64,000 nucleotides of DNA, from positions 76,940-140,939 of the forward strand of contig CAVSNQ010000003.1 of assembly GCA_963729365.1 (NCBI GenBank). The letters run 5' to 3'. The notes beneath the pieces were generated by a model that was not told the DNA's origin, made no database searches, and saw only the letters and a program-made list of their open reading frames with translations. The DNA is from JASHPR01 sp963729365. Its GTDB lineage: Bacteria > Actinomycetota > Actinomycetes > Streptosporangiales > Streptosporangiaceae. Shown piece after piece: positions 17,452-26,842 of this stretch; position 1 is the stretch's first letter; each line of letters opens with the position of its first letter. Both the position numbers and the translations under genes were made by a program.

Positions 17452-19272
17452 GTGGTTTCTCAGCCCAGGCATCGGCACCTTGAAGACGCCGGAATCTTAG
17501 GACTTGAGTCGCATCTCGAAACCGTGCAGTTCCCCCGAGGGAGTTGCCTCATGCGCGAGGGCAGTCCAGGCGACGCGTGCTATCTCATCGTGTCGGGCGA
17601 GGTACGGGTCGAAGTTGAACGGCCGGACTTTGACAGCGACGGCGTCGTGTCGTTCATGGGGCCGGGCACCGTCTGCGGTGAGTTCGGCCTGCTCGACGGC
17701 AGTCCCCGCTCTGCGAGCGCCTATGCGCACAGTGACGTTGTCGCCCGGCGGCTGTCCGCTGGTGCACTGGGCGAACTGTGCGACAGCGACCCGGCGACGG
17801 GAGTCCTAATGCTGCGCTGGCTTTCTCGCAATGCTGCGGGGAAGGCCCGCGCCTTCTCAAAGGGCCTTGAGGAGTTCATGCTGACCGGCGAGCCGGATGC
17901 GGCCATGGATGCGCTTGTCGCACGGTCGGCCACGGCCCAGGAGAGCATCGCCGGCTGGCCCGAGGACAAGATAGATGACCTCATTACCGACCTAGCCACG
18001 CAGATCGCGGGCCATGCAGACGAACTCGCCGCTGCGACCGTGGCCGAAACAGGCATCGGCTGCGCGGCCGACAAGGCGGACAAGAACCGGTTCGCAAGCC
18101 TCGATGTGGCGCAGTCATTGGTAGGGAAGCCGGGCGTCGGCGTCATCGGCACCGACGAGCGAGCGGCACTGATGAAGATCGCCGATCCCATGGGCGTCGT
18201 CCTCGGGCTCATTCCGATGACCAACCCGGTGTCGACGCTGGTGTTCAAGACCCTGATCTGCGTCAAGGCGCGCGACGCGCTCATCGTCAGCTCGCACCCC
18301 GACGCGGCCAACGTCGGCGCCATGACCGTGGACCTTCTCCGCCAGGTCCTGACCAGCCACGGAGCGTCAGCCGATCTCGTCCAGAGTGTCCCCCATCGCC
18401 CCACTCGCCAGACCACCGCGGCGCTGATGCGCCACCCCGGCGTGTCGATGATCCTCGCCACCGGCGGGACGGCCATGGTCAAAGCCGCCTACAGCTCCGG
18501 TACGCCCGCGATCGGCGTCGGGGCCGGGAACGCGCCCGCCTGGGTCTGTGCGGATGCCGACGTCGAGGCCGCAGCCCGGATCGTCGTGGCCAGCAAGTCA
18601 TTTGATCACGGCATCATCTGCGGCTCGGAAAACAACCTGGTCGTCGATCAATCTGTGCGCGACTCGTTCGTCGGCGCGCTGCGGGCGGCCGGCGCGGCCG
18701 TGCTCGATGCCGCGGAATGCGACCGCGTGGCGCGGGTCGTCTTTGACGACCGGGACGGGCGTCTGCGCCGTACCGCGCTCGGGCAGGCGGCCACGGCTAT
18801 CGCCGCCGAGGCGGGCATCGAGGTTCCGGCCGGCACTCGCCTGCTCGTCGCTTCCGTGCCCCGCGAAGCCGTGTCAGGCCCTTACGGCAAGGAAAAGCTC
18901 GCCCCGATCCTGTCGCTGTTCACTGCCGACGGTGAGGACGACGGCATCCGGCTTTGCCTGCAGATCCTCGGCCACGGCGGCTCCGGCCATACCGCGATCA
19001 TCCACACCCGCAGCGAGCGGCTGCAAGTGTCATTTGCGCAGCAGATGCCAGCCAGCCGGGTCCTGGTCAATGGTCCGGGATCGCAAGGCTGCATCGGCCT
19101 CGGCAACGGGTTGACGCCATCACTCACGCTGGGCTGCGGGACCTACGGCCGCACCTCGACCACCGACAACGTGACGTACACCAACCTGCTCAACATCAAG
19201 CGGGTGGCGCATCCGATAGCTGGCATCGGCGCCCCGGCACCGGGCTGGCGCCGAGGCAGCACCGTCTCTTGA
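17452..19272 (+). CDS. cyclic-nucleotide-binding domain fused to CoA-acylating aldehyde dehydrogenase
   Basis: 606 residues. Residues 15-135 are a cNMP-binding (CAP_ED) domain; its phosphate-binding cassette GEFGLLDGSPRSA keeps Glu77 and Arg86, the residues that contact cyclic nucleotide in this fold. Residues about 150-590 match the acylating aldehyde dehydrogenase half of AdhE/EutE-type enzymes: IPMTNPVST, VGAGNAP, SKSFDHGIICGSE with catalytic Cys390, and KLAPILSLF...GHGGSGHT. These enzymes interconvert aldehyde and acyl-CoA with NAD. The fusion implies activity gated by a cyclic nucleotide. The last residues (GSTVS) and the following bases match the hydantoinase/ridA junction at 56.35 kb, so the 3' end is recombinant. 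The next gene also carries a cNMP domain. Confidence 0.85.
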   Translation: MVSQPRHRHLEDAGILGLESHLETVQFPRGSCLMREGSPGDACYLIVSGEVRVEVERPDFDSDGVVSFMGPGTVCGEFGLLDGSPRSASAYAHSDVVARRLSAGALGELCDSDPATGVLMLRWLSRNAAGKARAFSKGLEEFMLTGEPDAAMDALVARSATAQESIAGWPEDKIDDLITDLATQIAGHADELAAATVAETGIGCAADKADKNRFASLDVAQSLVGKPGVGVIGTDERAALMKIADPMGVVLGLIPMTNPVSTLVFKTLICVKARDALIVSSHPDAANVGAMTVDLLRQVLTSHGASADLVQSVPHRPTRQTTAALMRHPGVSMILATGGTAMVKAAYSSGTPAIGVGAGNAPAWVCADADVEAAARIVVASKSFDHGIICGSENNLVVDQSVRDSFVGALRAAGAAVLDAAECDRVARVVFDDRDGRLRRTALGQAATAIAAEAGIEVPAGTRLLVASVPREAVSGPYGKEKLAPILSLFTADGEDDGIRLCLQILGHGGSGHTAIIHTRSERLQVSFAQQMPASRVLVNGPGSQGCIGLGNGLTPSLTLGCGTYGRTSTTDNVTYTNLLNIKRVAHPIAGIGAPAPGWRRGSTVS

Positions 19273-19354
19273 CCGGCGCACCGGGGCGCAGCCGATGATC
19301 ACCGGCCGCCTGGGCCGCGTTGTCCGCTGCCGCGCCGTTCTGCGAGACGCTTAT
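18946..19354 (+). repeat. 409-bp repeat, copy 1 (aldehyde dehydrogenase 3' end plus ridA start)
   Basis: Identical to 25042-25450 without indels and with only a couple of visible substitutions (for example GGTCCGGGATC against GGTCCGCGATC). It covers the last 109 codons of the aldehyde dehydrogenase, its stop and a 60-base piece of a ridA-like 5' end. Direct orientation, 6096 bp apart. Confidence 0.92.
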
Positions 19355-19441
19355 CTACCGCGAGGTCCAGCGCGCCGAGCGGATGGCGAGGCAGCTGGCC
19401 GGCAAGACGTTTGACCTGATGGCAGGAGAACTGAAAGGTTG
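19295..19441 (+). pseudogene. ridA-like 5' remnant joined to an unrelated 3' gene end
   Basis: From ATG 19295 the sequence begins like the intact ridA at 56386 (MITGRL) but becomes frameshifted and stops resembling it after 19354. It then joins a short open segment reading YREVQRAERMARQLAGKTFDLMAGELKG before a stop at 19439-19441, which looks like the C-terminus of another, unidentified protein. No functional product is expected; it marks a recombination scar between the two cNMP-domain genes. Confidence 0.5.
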
Positions 19442-19447
19442 ACAGCG

Positions 19448-21256
19448 ATGAATGAACGGTCGCGTGCCGGCGCCGCGCCCTGGGCCGGGCGCGGCTCTGT
19501 GTTCAGCCAGGCCGGCCTGGCCCGGCCGGTGGACTGGGCCACTCCGGATGATCTGGATCGGCTGCGCGCCAGCCACGGACGCAGACAGCCGGGCAGACCG
19601 CTGGTGCCGACCAGCGTGGCATCGCCGCGGCTGGGCGATGAGCTGTTCGCCCGGCTTCTGTCCTACGGCTCGCCGCAGGAGATTCATCGGGGCGATGTCC
19701 TGTTCCGTCCGGGCGACGAAGATGCCGATCTGATCGTGGTCGCCCGGGGTTCGGTGGAGGTTGTCCGGACGGCGACCGCTGACGTGCCCGCCGCGACCGT
19801 CGCGGTAGTTGATGCGGGCGGCTTTGTCGGCGAGCTGAACCTGCTGACCGGGCAGAACGTCTACCTCTTGTGCCAGGCGCGGGAGGCCGGGACGATACAC
19901 CGGGTGTCGCCGGAGCGCCTGCGGCAGCTCATGGCCACCGACGTCGAACTGTCCGACATTGTGTTCAAGGCGCTGATCGCCCGCCGGGAGCTGCTGCAGC
20001 GCAGCACCGCCGCCCTGGCGGTGGAGATCGTCGGCGGCGCCAGGTCGGCGGCGGCGCTGGCGCTGCGGACGTATGCCGCCCGGCAGCGTCTGATCCATCT
20101 TTGGTTCGATGCCGACACCCCTGCGGGCCGGGCCATGATGGAATCCTCCGGCCTGACCGAGGACGACTTGCCCGCCGTCGTCATGCCCGGTACCACGCTG
20201 AAACAGGCCACGCCGGGCGGCCTAGCCGAGAAGCTGGGCCTGAGTTACCGTCGTTCTTCCACCAAGCCGGTTGACGTCACGATCGTCGGCGCTGGCCCGG
20301 CCGGCCTGGCGGCCGCGGTCTATGGGGCGTCCGAGGGCCTGGACACCGTGCTGCTGGACGGCGTCGGCACCGGCGGGCAGGCCGCGGCCAGCTCCCGGAT
20401 CGAGAACTACTTCGGCTTCCCGTTCGGCCTGTCCGGCGCCGATCTGACCGGGCTGGCCGTGCTCCAGGCGCTGAAGTTCGGTGCCCAGCTGGCCAGCCCC
20501 TGCCAGGCGGTAAAGCTCGACACCGACCGGAACAGCGACCTGCTCCGCCTGCACCTGCAGGGCGGGGAAGTCATCGACAGCAAAGCCGTCGTCATCGCGA
20601 CCGGCGCCCGCTACCGGGTCCTCCCGCTGGAGCGCTGGCCTGACTTCGAGGGCGCCGGTATCTATTACGCGGCCACCGAACTGGAGGCCCGGGGGTGCAT
20701 GGGCAGCCCGGTCACGGTGGTCGGCGGCGCGAACTCCGCAGGTCAGGCGGCGCTGTACCTGGCCGGGCGAGGTAGTGAGGTCTCGCTCGTCGTCCGCGGC
20801 CCGGATATCGCGGCCGAGATGTCTGCCTATCTCGTCGACCGGCTGCAAGCCCATCCGCGGGTCACGGTGCGGTGCCGGAGCGAGGTTACCCGGCTGGATG
20901 GCGGCGACTTCCTCCAGGAAGTCAGCATCACCGACCGGACGACGGACAGCACGCAAGCCCAGCCGTGCTCGGGCTTGTTCTGCTTCATCGGCGCCGAACC
21001 CGCCACGAGCTGGCTGACCGGGATCGCTACCGGAGACGATGGGTTCATCCGGACCGACGTTCAGCTGAACGACGACGACCTCGGGCCGGCCTGGGCCACG
21101 CTGGGACGCCGACCGCTTCCGTTCGAGACCAGCATCCCGGGCGTGTTCGCCGTCGGCGACATCCACTCCGGCTCGATGAAGCGAGTGGCCGCCGCCACGG
21201 GCGAGGGTGCCAGCGCGATCGCCTCAGTCCACAAGGCCATCAGCACGCTCGTCTAA
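19448..21256 (+). CDS. cyclic-nucleotide-binding domain fused to thioredoxin-reductase-like flavoprotein
   Basis: 602 residues from ATG 19448. Residues about 60-185 form a cNMP-binding domain; the cassette reads GELNLLTGQNVYLL, keeping the Glu but lacking the usual Arg, so ligand binding may be altered. A linker of about 90 residues follows. Residues 275-602 are an FAD/NAD(P)H pyridine-nucleotide oxidoreductase of the thioredoxin reductase class: VGAGPAGLAAAVYGASEGL binds FAD, VVGGANSAGQAALYLA binds NAD(P)H, and GVFAVGDIHSG closes the FAD site. The redox CxxC found in real thioredoxin reductases is missing; the corresponding segment reads YYAATELEARGC. It may therefore be an NAD(P)H oxidase or ferredoxin reductase-like enzyme. 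Such fusions are known but uncharacterised. Confidence 0.85.
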   Translation: MNERSRAGAAPWAGRGSVFSQAGLARPVDWATPDDLDRLRASHGRRQPGRPLVPTSVASPRLGDELFARLLSYGSPQEIHRGDVLFRPGDEDADLIVVARGSVEVVRTATADVPAATVAVVDAGGFVGELNLLTGQNVYLLCQAREAGTIHRVSPERLRQLMATDVELSDIVFKALIARRELLQRSTAALAVEIVGGARSAAALALRTYAARQRLIHLWFDADTPAGRAMMESSGLTEDDLPAVVMPGTTLKQATPGGLAEKLGLSYRRSSTKPVDVTIVGAGPAGLAAAVYGASEGLDTVLLDGVGTGGQAAASSRIENYFGFPFGLSGADLTGLAVLQALKFGAQLASPCQAVKLDTDRNSDLLRLHLQGGEVIDSKAVVIATGARYRVLPLERWPDFEGAGIYYAATELEARGCMGSPVTVVGGANSAGQAALYLAGRGSEVSLVVRGPDIAAEMSAYLVDRLQAHPRVTVRCRSEVTRLDGGDFLQEVSITDRTTDSTQAQPCSGLFCFIGAEPATSWLTGIATGDDGFIRTDVQLNDDDLGPAWATLGRRPLPFETSIPGVFAVGDIHSGSMKRVAAATGEGASAIASVHKAISTLV

Positions 21257-21352
21257 CGAAAGACGTCCCCGGGGCCTCCACCTCGAGAGCTCTGGAACCC
21301 GCCGGTCGCTACCGCTTCGGGGACAGCCAGGACCACCTCTCGGTCTACGAGG

Positions 21353-22057
21353 TCACCGCAGCGCCTGCCGGATGAACGTGGCCACGGCGACCGGCTTCGC
21401 GATGAACGCGGTGTGCGAGCCGTCAATGGTGTCGGTCGTGGCGCCCATCCGCTGCGCCATGAACCGTTCCGCGTCCGGCGAGATCGCGTTGTCGTGCTCG
21501 GAGACCAGGAACCAGGACGGCTTGCTCTTCCAGCCCGCCGCGGTGGCGTTCTCGTTGAGCGCTGCGACCGCGAGCGGGCGCTGGGTCGCGAACATGACAT
21601 CGGCCATGTCCACCGGCACGTCGGCGCAGAACGTCTCCCGGAACCGGTCCTTCTGGACGTACAGGTCGGGACCGCCCGCGGCCCCGGGCGCGTCGTAGGG
21701 GGTCGGGGCGACCGTCTTGGCGAGCAGGGGTGGCGGGAACGGCTGCTGCACGGTCGCGCAGCTCTCGCCCACCTCCAGCCCGAACGCCGCGAGAAAAACC
21801 AGGCCGGTCACGTTCTCCAGGCCGGCGGACGCCTGGGTGATCACGGCGCCTCCGTAGGAATGCCCGACCAGCACGACCGGGCCGTCGATGGCCTTGACCA
21901 CGTCGCTGACGACGCTGGCGTCGAAGGCGACGCCTCGCAACGGGTTCGGCGGGGCGAGCGCCGTGTGGCCGGCGCTCTCGAGCTCGCGGATCACTCCCGC
22001 GAACCCGGATGCGTCGGCGAAGGCGCCGTGGACGAGGACGACAGTGGGACCAGGCAC
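21353..22057 (-). CDS. alpha/beta hydrolase (esterase-like)
   Basis: 234 residues. VVLVHGAFADASGF near the N-terminus gives the oxyanion region and GHSYGG the nucleophile elbow with Ser67. The His of the triad is likely in GSHTAFIAKP near the C-terminus, and the acid in EHDNAISPD. It belongs to the plant salicylate-esterase/hydroxynitrile-lyase-like group widespread in actinobacteria. No signal peptide. Convergent with the cNMP-flavoprotein gene; substrate unknown. Confidence 0.88.
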   Translation of the reverse strand: MPGPTVVLVHGAFADASGFAGVIRELESAGHTALAPPNPLRGVAFDASVVSDVVKAIDGPVVLVGHSYGGAVITQASAGLENVTGLVFLAAFGLEVGESCATVQQPFPPPLLAKTVAPTPYDAPGAAGGPDLYVQKDRFRETFCADVPVDMADVMFATQRPLAVAALNENATAAGWKSKPSWFLVSEHDNAISPDAERFMAQRMGATTDTIDGSHTAFIAKPVAVATFIRQALR

Positions 22058-22287
22058 GGGGTTCTCCTCGGGGTTGGAGAGGTGGCCCCAACGACGTTAC
22101 GTCACCGGACCCGAGCGAGTCGGCCCAGGGGCGCGCCGCCCGGCGCGTAACCGGTTGCGAAGCGCCTGCCCAGGTCAGCACGTTGTACGCGACTCAGGAA
22201 GTTGTGGTCAGGGACGGGGTCGAACGGTCGGCCTTCCGCTTGTCAGGTTGGCGCGCTTGCGTGACTGCTGTGCTTCTGATGATGACG

Positions 22288-24889
22288 TCAGGAGTCGTCG
22301 TCGCTCTCGCCCAGCGCGCGCAGGGCGGCGGCGAGGTTGCGGGCGGAGACCAGGGTGCTGGGGTGGTCGGCGCCCAGGATCCGGCGGCGGCGGTCCAGGG
22401 TGTCCTGGTGCAGGTCGCGGGCGGCCTGCACCTCGCCCAGCGCGGACAGGTCGTTGGCGAGGTTGCTGGCGGAGGTCAGGGTGCTGGGGTGGTCGGCGCC
22501 CAGGATCCGGCGGCAGCGGTCCAGGGTGTCCTGGTGCAGGTCGCGGGCGGCCTGCACCTCGCCCAGCGCGGACAGGTCGTTGGCGAGGTTGCTGGCGGAG
22601 GTCAGGGTGTCGGGGTGGTCGTCGCCCAGGATCCGGCGGCGGCGGTCCAGGGTGTCCTGGTGCAGGTCGCGGGCGGCCTGCACCTCCCCCAGCTCGGACA
22701 GGACGACAGCGAGGTTACTGGCGGAGGTCAGGGTGTCGGGGTGGTCGTCGCCCAGGACCCGGCGGCGCCGATCCAGGGTGTCCTGGTGCAGGTCGCGGGC
22801 GGCCTGCACCTCCCCCAGCACGGACAGGTCGGCAGCGAGGTTGCTGGCGGACATCAGGGTGTCGGGGTGGTCCTCGCCCAGGACCCGGCGGCGCCGATCC
22901 AGAGTGTCCTGGTCCAGGTCGCGGGCGGCCTGCACCTCCCCAAGCTCGTACAGTGCGGCGGCGAGGTTGGTGGCGGAGGCCAGGGTGTTCTGGTGGTCGG
23001 CGCCCAGGACCCGGCGGTAGCGGTCGAGGGTGTCCTGCAGCAGGTCGCGGGCTTCGGCGTAGCGGCCCATGTTCCGGAGCGCCCAGGCCAGGTAGTTCGC
23101 GGCCGCGAGTGTGTGCTCGTGGTCGCCGCCGAGCCGGTCGCGCCACTGCTGGTGCAGATCGCTGGCCAGGTCGTGGCCGGTGCGGGTATCGCCACGAGCC
23201 AGCAGGTACCAGCACGCGTTGCAGGCCATCCAGCGCAGGGCGGGACTTTCGGTGGCGGCGAGGTCGGCGGCCAGCAGGTGCGGCATCAGCTGCGCCCACC
23301 GGGGCCAGGTGGCGGGATTGCCCGCGTCTTCGGGGTTGCTGGCGGCCAGGATCGCCTCGGCGCGTTCGCGGGTGGCGGCGGCGTGTTCTGGGGTAAGGCG
23401 GTCGCGCAGGATGGCCTGGGTCAGCCGGTGCATCACCAGCCCGCGCTGGTCGATCCGGGCCAGCGACTGCCCGGCCAGGCGGGCCAGCGTCTGCCGCCAG
23501 GCCAGCGGATCCGCCGCCCGGGCCGCCAGCTCCCCGGCCAGTAGGCCGGGCGCGCTGGTGAACAGGTCTTCGGGGATGGGCTCGGGAGCCAGGAACGCGC
23601 ACAGGCCGGCCAGCTCTCCGGCGGCCGGGTCGCCGCGATCGAGCCGGTCGGCGATCAGCTGGGTCGCGGCCGCCAGCGAGTGCGGGTAGCCCGACCCGGG
23701 AGCGGCCTGGTCCAGCAGCTGCCCGGCCCGGGTCCGCAGCAGCCCCAGGTACTGGGCGGCGGGCATGCCGGTCTCGGCCATGAACCCGGCCGCCTGCGCG
23801 ATACCCAGCGGCAGGTCCCCGAGCTGGGCGGCGAGGTGGTCCGCGTCATCCGCGCCGAGCCCGGGCACCCGGTCCTGCAAGATCGCCACCGACTCGGGCC
23901 GGGCCAGCACGTCCACCTCCACCGGCACCGCGATCTGCGCCCAGTGCCGCGCCCGGGAGGTGATCAGCACATGCCCGCCGCCGCCCGGCAGCCACGGCGT
24001 GATATCGGCGGGGTCCTCGGCGTTGTCGAACACCAGCAGCCACCGGCCCCGGGCCCGCAGCTCGGCCAGCACCCCGGCCCGCACCGCGTCGGTGCTGGCC
24101 CCGGCCGGGACGCAGCCCAGCGCGGCGCCCAGGGCGGCGAACTGGTCCCCGATCAGCCCGGCCTGCTCGGCGTTGACCCACCAGGCCAGGTCGTAAGTCC
24201 CGGCGAACCGATAGCGAGTACTCGGCGGCCAGCTGGGTCTTGCCGACCCCGCCCATCCCCTGGAACGCCTGCACCACGGCCTTGTCCCCGGCCAGCAGCC
24301 GCTCCCGCACCGCGACCAGCAGCCCGTCCCGGCCGGTGAACCCCGGATTACGCGCCGGGATGTTCCACACCCGCGGCACGCTGCCCGGCAGCCGCGGACC
24401 CGAACCCCCCAGCCTGCTCATCCCCCCAGGCGTGCCATGCCCAGGAAACATCGGCTTGTCATCCGGGCGCCGTGGCCCCGCCACCGCCGCCAGCAACACC
24501 TGCCGGGCCTGCTCCTCGCCCACCCCGAACAGATCCCGGTACACCAGCGCCCGCAACACCGCCGGCATGTCCGTCTCCGGCACGTCCTGCACCCGCACCG
24601 GCACCAGCCGGCCCTCCCCGGTACCCGGCACATGCAGCGCCGCCGCCGCCCACTCGTCGGTGGTGTACCGGGACCGGTCGAAATACGCCGTCGAGAACAA
24701 CGCCACCACCCGGCCGCACCGCTCCAGCGCATCACTCATCGCCAGCATGAAGTTCCGCCCCGCGGCCCAGTCCCACACATCCAGCTCAACGGTGTACCCG
24801 GCCTCGGTTAACTGCCAGGCCACCCACTCCGCCCACGCCCGGTCCGCACCAGCATGACTGACGAAGAAATCACGACGATCCCCCACCAC
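22288..24889 (-). CDS. TIR - NB-ARC - TPR STAND protein (frameshifted)
   Basis: Signal-transduction ATPase with an N-terminal TIR-type domain (FFVSHAGADRAWAEWVAWQL, VELDVWDWAAGRNF, FSTAYFDRSRYTTDEW, residues 7-140), an NB-ARC ATPase (FTGRDGLL, GMGGVGKTQLAAEY Walker A, WLLVFDNAED Walker B, VLITSR) and a C-terminal array of 42-residue kinesin-light-chain-like TPRs. One extra base near 24214-24216 shifts the frame just after Walker A; removing it restores YRFAGTYDLAWWVN and gives about 866 residues. In such proteins TPRs sense a partner, NB-ARC oligomerises, and TIR usually consumes NAD or makes a nucleotide signal. Role in phage defence or signalling is inferred. Confidence 0.85.
22330..23020. 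repeat. tandem 126-bp coding repeats (TPR array)
   Basis: About five and a half direct copies of a 126-bp unit (42 codons) lie inside the TIR-NB-ARC-TPR gene, each with the pattern QAARDLHQDTLDRRRR-LG-DHP-TL-SASNLA on the minus strand. Neighbouring copies are almost identical at DNA level, which points to recent amplification or homogenisation of the sensor array. Confidence 0.85.
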
Positions 24890-25041
24890 ACGACCAGTAT
24901 CCCGCCAACTTCAGCCCTTGCATCCACACCTGAGAAGTCTGCCCATGGCGCGCCCGGCCGGACGGTGACCAGCGGCTAATCACGGTCACCCACATCGGTG
25001 CTCACCTGGGACAGGCCCGGTCAGGCTAGGCCCACGACCTG

Positions 25042-25450
25042 ATCCGGCTTTGCCTGCAGATCCTCGGCCACGGCGGCTCCGGCCATACCGCGATCATCCA
25101 CACCCGCAGCGAGCGGCTGCAAGTGTCATTTGCGCAGCAGATGCCAGCCAGCCGGGTCCTGGTCAATGGTCCGCGATCGCAAGGCTGCATCGGCCTCGGC
25201 AACGGGTTGACGCCATCACTCACGCTGGGCTGCGGGACCTACGGCCGCACCTCGACCACCGACAACGTGACGTACACCAACCTGCTCAACATCAAGCGGG
25301 TGGCGCATCCGATAGCTGGCATCGGCGCCCCGGCACCGGGCTGGCGCCGAGGCAGCACCGTCTCTTGACCGGCGCACCGGGGCGCAGCCGATGATCACCG
25401 GCCGCCTGGGCCGCGCTGTCCGCTGCCGCGCCGTTCTGCGAGACGCTTAT
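25042..25450 (+). repeat. 409-bp repeat, copy 2 (truncated aldehyde dehydrogenase end)
   Basis: Second copy of 18946-19354. Here it is only a gene fragment: it encodes the last 109 residues of the cNMP-aldehyde dehydrogenase in frame (from IRLCLQILGHGG), with no start or catalytic part. The upstream boundary is abrupt at GATCCGGC; downstream it continues into a longer ridA remnant. Confidence 0.9.
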
Positions 25451-25540
25451 TGCCGGGGGAAGGCTGGCATTCTTCGTCGGCCAGGGACCTATCTTGAACG
25501 GGACGCCCGTCGGCGGGCCGGTGGCGCTCCGGGCAGAGCG
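25391..25540 (+). pseudogene. ridA pseudogene
   Basis: Starts MITGRL like the intact ridA at 56386, then drifts out of frame; the homologous blocks GGAAGGCTGGC and CAGGGACCTATC and the following AACGGGACGCCCGTCGGCGG line up with that gene. Homology fades after about 25540. The order aldehyde dehydrogenase end - ridA shows the ancestral arrangement of this segment. Confidence 0.6.
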
Positions 25541-25679
25541 CACAGCCGAGTCCGCTGCCGCCCATAACTGGTGCATCTGGGAGAGAGTAGACCTGCCAGA
25601 CCCCCGCCCCGTCACTTGCCGCGAAGCTACCGTGCGCGACCTGCCCGGCACGCATCGAAACGCGGCGCTAATTCCAAGT

Positions 25680-26367
25680 AACTAACACGGCTTTGTTCCC
25701 CTCGAACGCCGACACCGTGAGCGGGAACCCGTGCTAGTCGGTCAGCAGGCCGATGGTGATTTGCGGCCCCAGCCGCCGCTCCTTGGAGAACCCGCTCTCG
25801 CAGAACCCGTCACCCTCGTCAGTCTCGAAGTAAGGGTGGACACGTCGTAGAGGACCAGGGCTGCCGGGCCCAGGCCGGCGTGCGCCGCGCAGGGGCCGCG
25901 GAGATCTGCTGCCGCCAGGCTTCCTGCGCATAGACCGGCAGGCCCCGCTTCACCGTCCTGTAGGACGCCGCCGCACCCCGGCTTCTTCCAGCACCCGTAG
26001 GCTGTCGAGCTTGCTCACCGGCTCGATGATCCGGGCCAGCACCAGATCCCGGAACACCTCATCCCCGCCAGCAGCCTGATCGAGGCCCAGCGTCCGGTAG
26101 GCATGCTCCAGCGCATCGAGCAAGCAGTCCATCCGCGACGCGGTGATCAGCAGCGGACCGCCCGACGCATCGGCATCCATGCTCAGGTCCAGGACGCCCT
26201 GACCAGCCAACAGCTTCTGCCGCGCCGCCGCTTTTCAGCAGCTCTAGCTCGGCCTCATCATGAGCCGAGCCGATGTGCTCGATGTCCCGCGACCAGTGAT
26301 GGGAGGAGTAGACGATCTGCACCTCCGTCGCGCCCGACGCCGTCTTGACTGTCCGCACATACGGCAC
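25680..26367 (-). pseudogene. IS1634-family-like transposase remnant
   Basis: Read on the minus strand from 26367: MPYVRTVKTASGATEVQIVYSSH, then (after a frameshift) GQGVLDLSMDADASGGPLLITASRM and VFRDLVLARIIEPVSKLDSLRVLEEAG, then (shifted again) YFETDEGDGF-ESGFSKERRL-PQITIGLLTD, a stop, and GFPLTVSAFEGNKAV. These are N-terminal blocks of IS1634/IS1549-type DDE transposases. Multiple frameshifts, internal deletion and loss of the C-terminal half show that it is dead. Confidence 0.75.
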
Positions 26368-26368
26368 C

Positions 26369-26614
26369 GGGCCAACCTACGGCCCGGATAAGTGCACAAC
26401 TTCAGCCTTCACCAACCACGTAAACCGAGTCAGCGAATCGTCGAAGCGCTCAGAGCAGAAACGTGGGCCAACTCGGGTCCAGACGATGTGCTCGCCGTAG
26501 ACAGTGCCGGTTTTGGGCAGTACGACGCAGTGCACTAACTTAGCCGCGCTGCAATAGCAGTCTGGCGATCGCGAAGCAGGCACTCCTAGGCCGAACGCGA
26601 CGCACACTTGAACT
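26369..26614. other. 246-bp gap between transposase remnant and small membrane gene
   Basis: No convincing gene. A minus-strand reading that ends at 26377 (LVHCVVLPKTGTVYGEHIVWTRVGPRFC...) is open but overlaps the next gene and resembles nothing I recognise. Confidence 0.4.
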
Positions 26615-26842
26615 ATGTTCCGAAGAGGCATCAAATGGGTCGCTCTCCTGGTTGTCGGCGAGGTGCTGATCAAGCTCGCTGTCGATCCGATAATCGGTTG
26701 GCTGCTACCGGGCAGCAGAGAAGGGAACCTGCTGCTGCGCTTGCTTCACTGGCTAGGCAGCCCGGCTTCCGATCTGTGGTTCGGCGTCGTCCTGGTGGCG
26801 CCAGCCATCCTCTGGGCCGCCGGTGCGGAGGGTGTCGTGTAA
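26615..26842 (+). CDS. small membrane protein, 3' end modified by the IS
   Basis: 75 residues with hydrophobic segments at 8-30 and 55-72 (VALLVVGEVLIKLAVDPIIGWLL and LWFGVVLVAPAILWAAG), a charged start MFRRGIK and no known domain. The stop codon TAA (26840-26842) is part of the left end of the IS481-type element (TGTAAGG starts at 26838), so the original C-terminus was probably longer. AT-richer start region than its surroundings. Confidence 0.45.
   Translation: MFRRGIKWVALLVVGEVLIKLAVDPIIGWLLPGSREGNLLLRLLHWLGSPASDLWFGVVLVAPAILWAAGAEGVV

Noticed and set aside
22330..23020. Regular direct repeats that could suggest a CRISPR array
   Set aside because: Period 126 bp without short repeat/spacer structure; the units are in-frame TPR codons.
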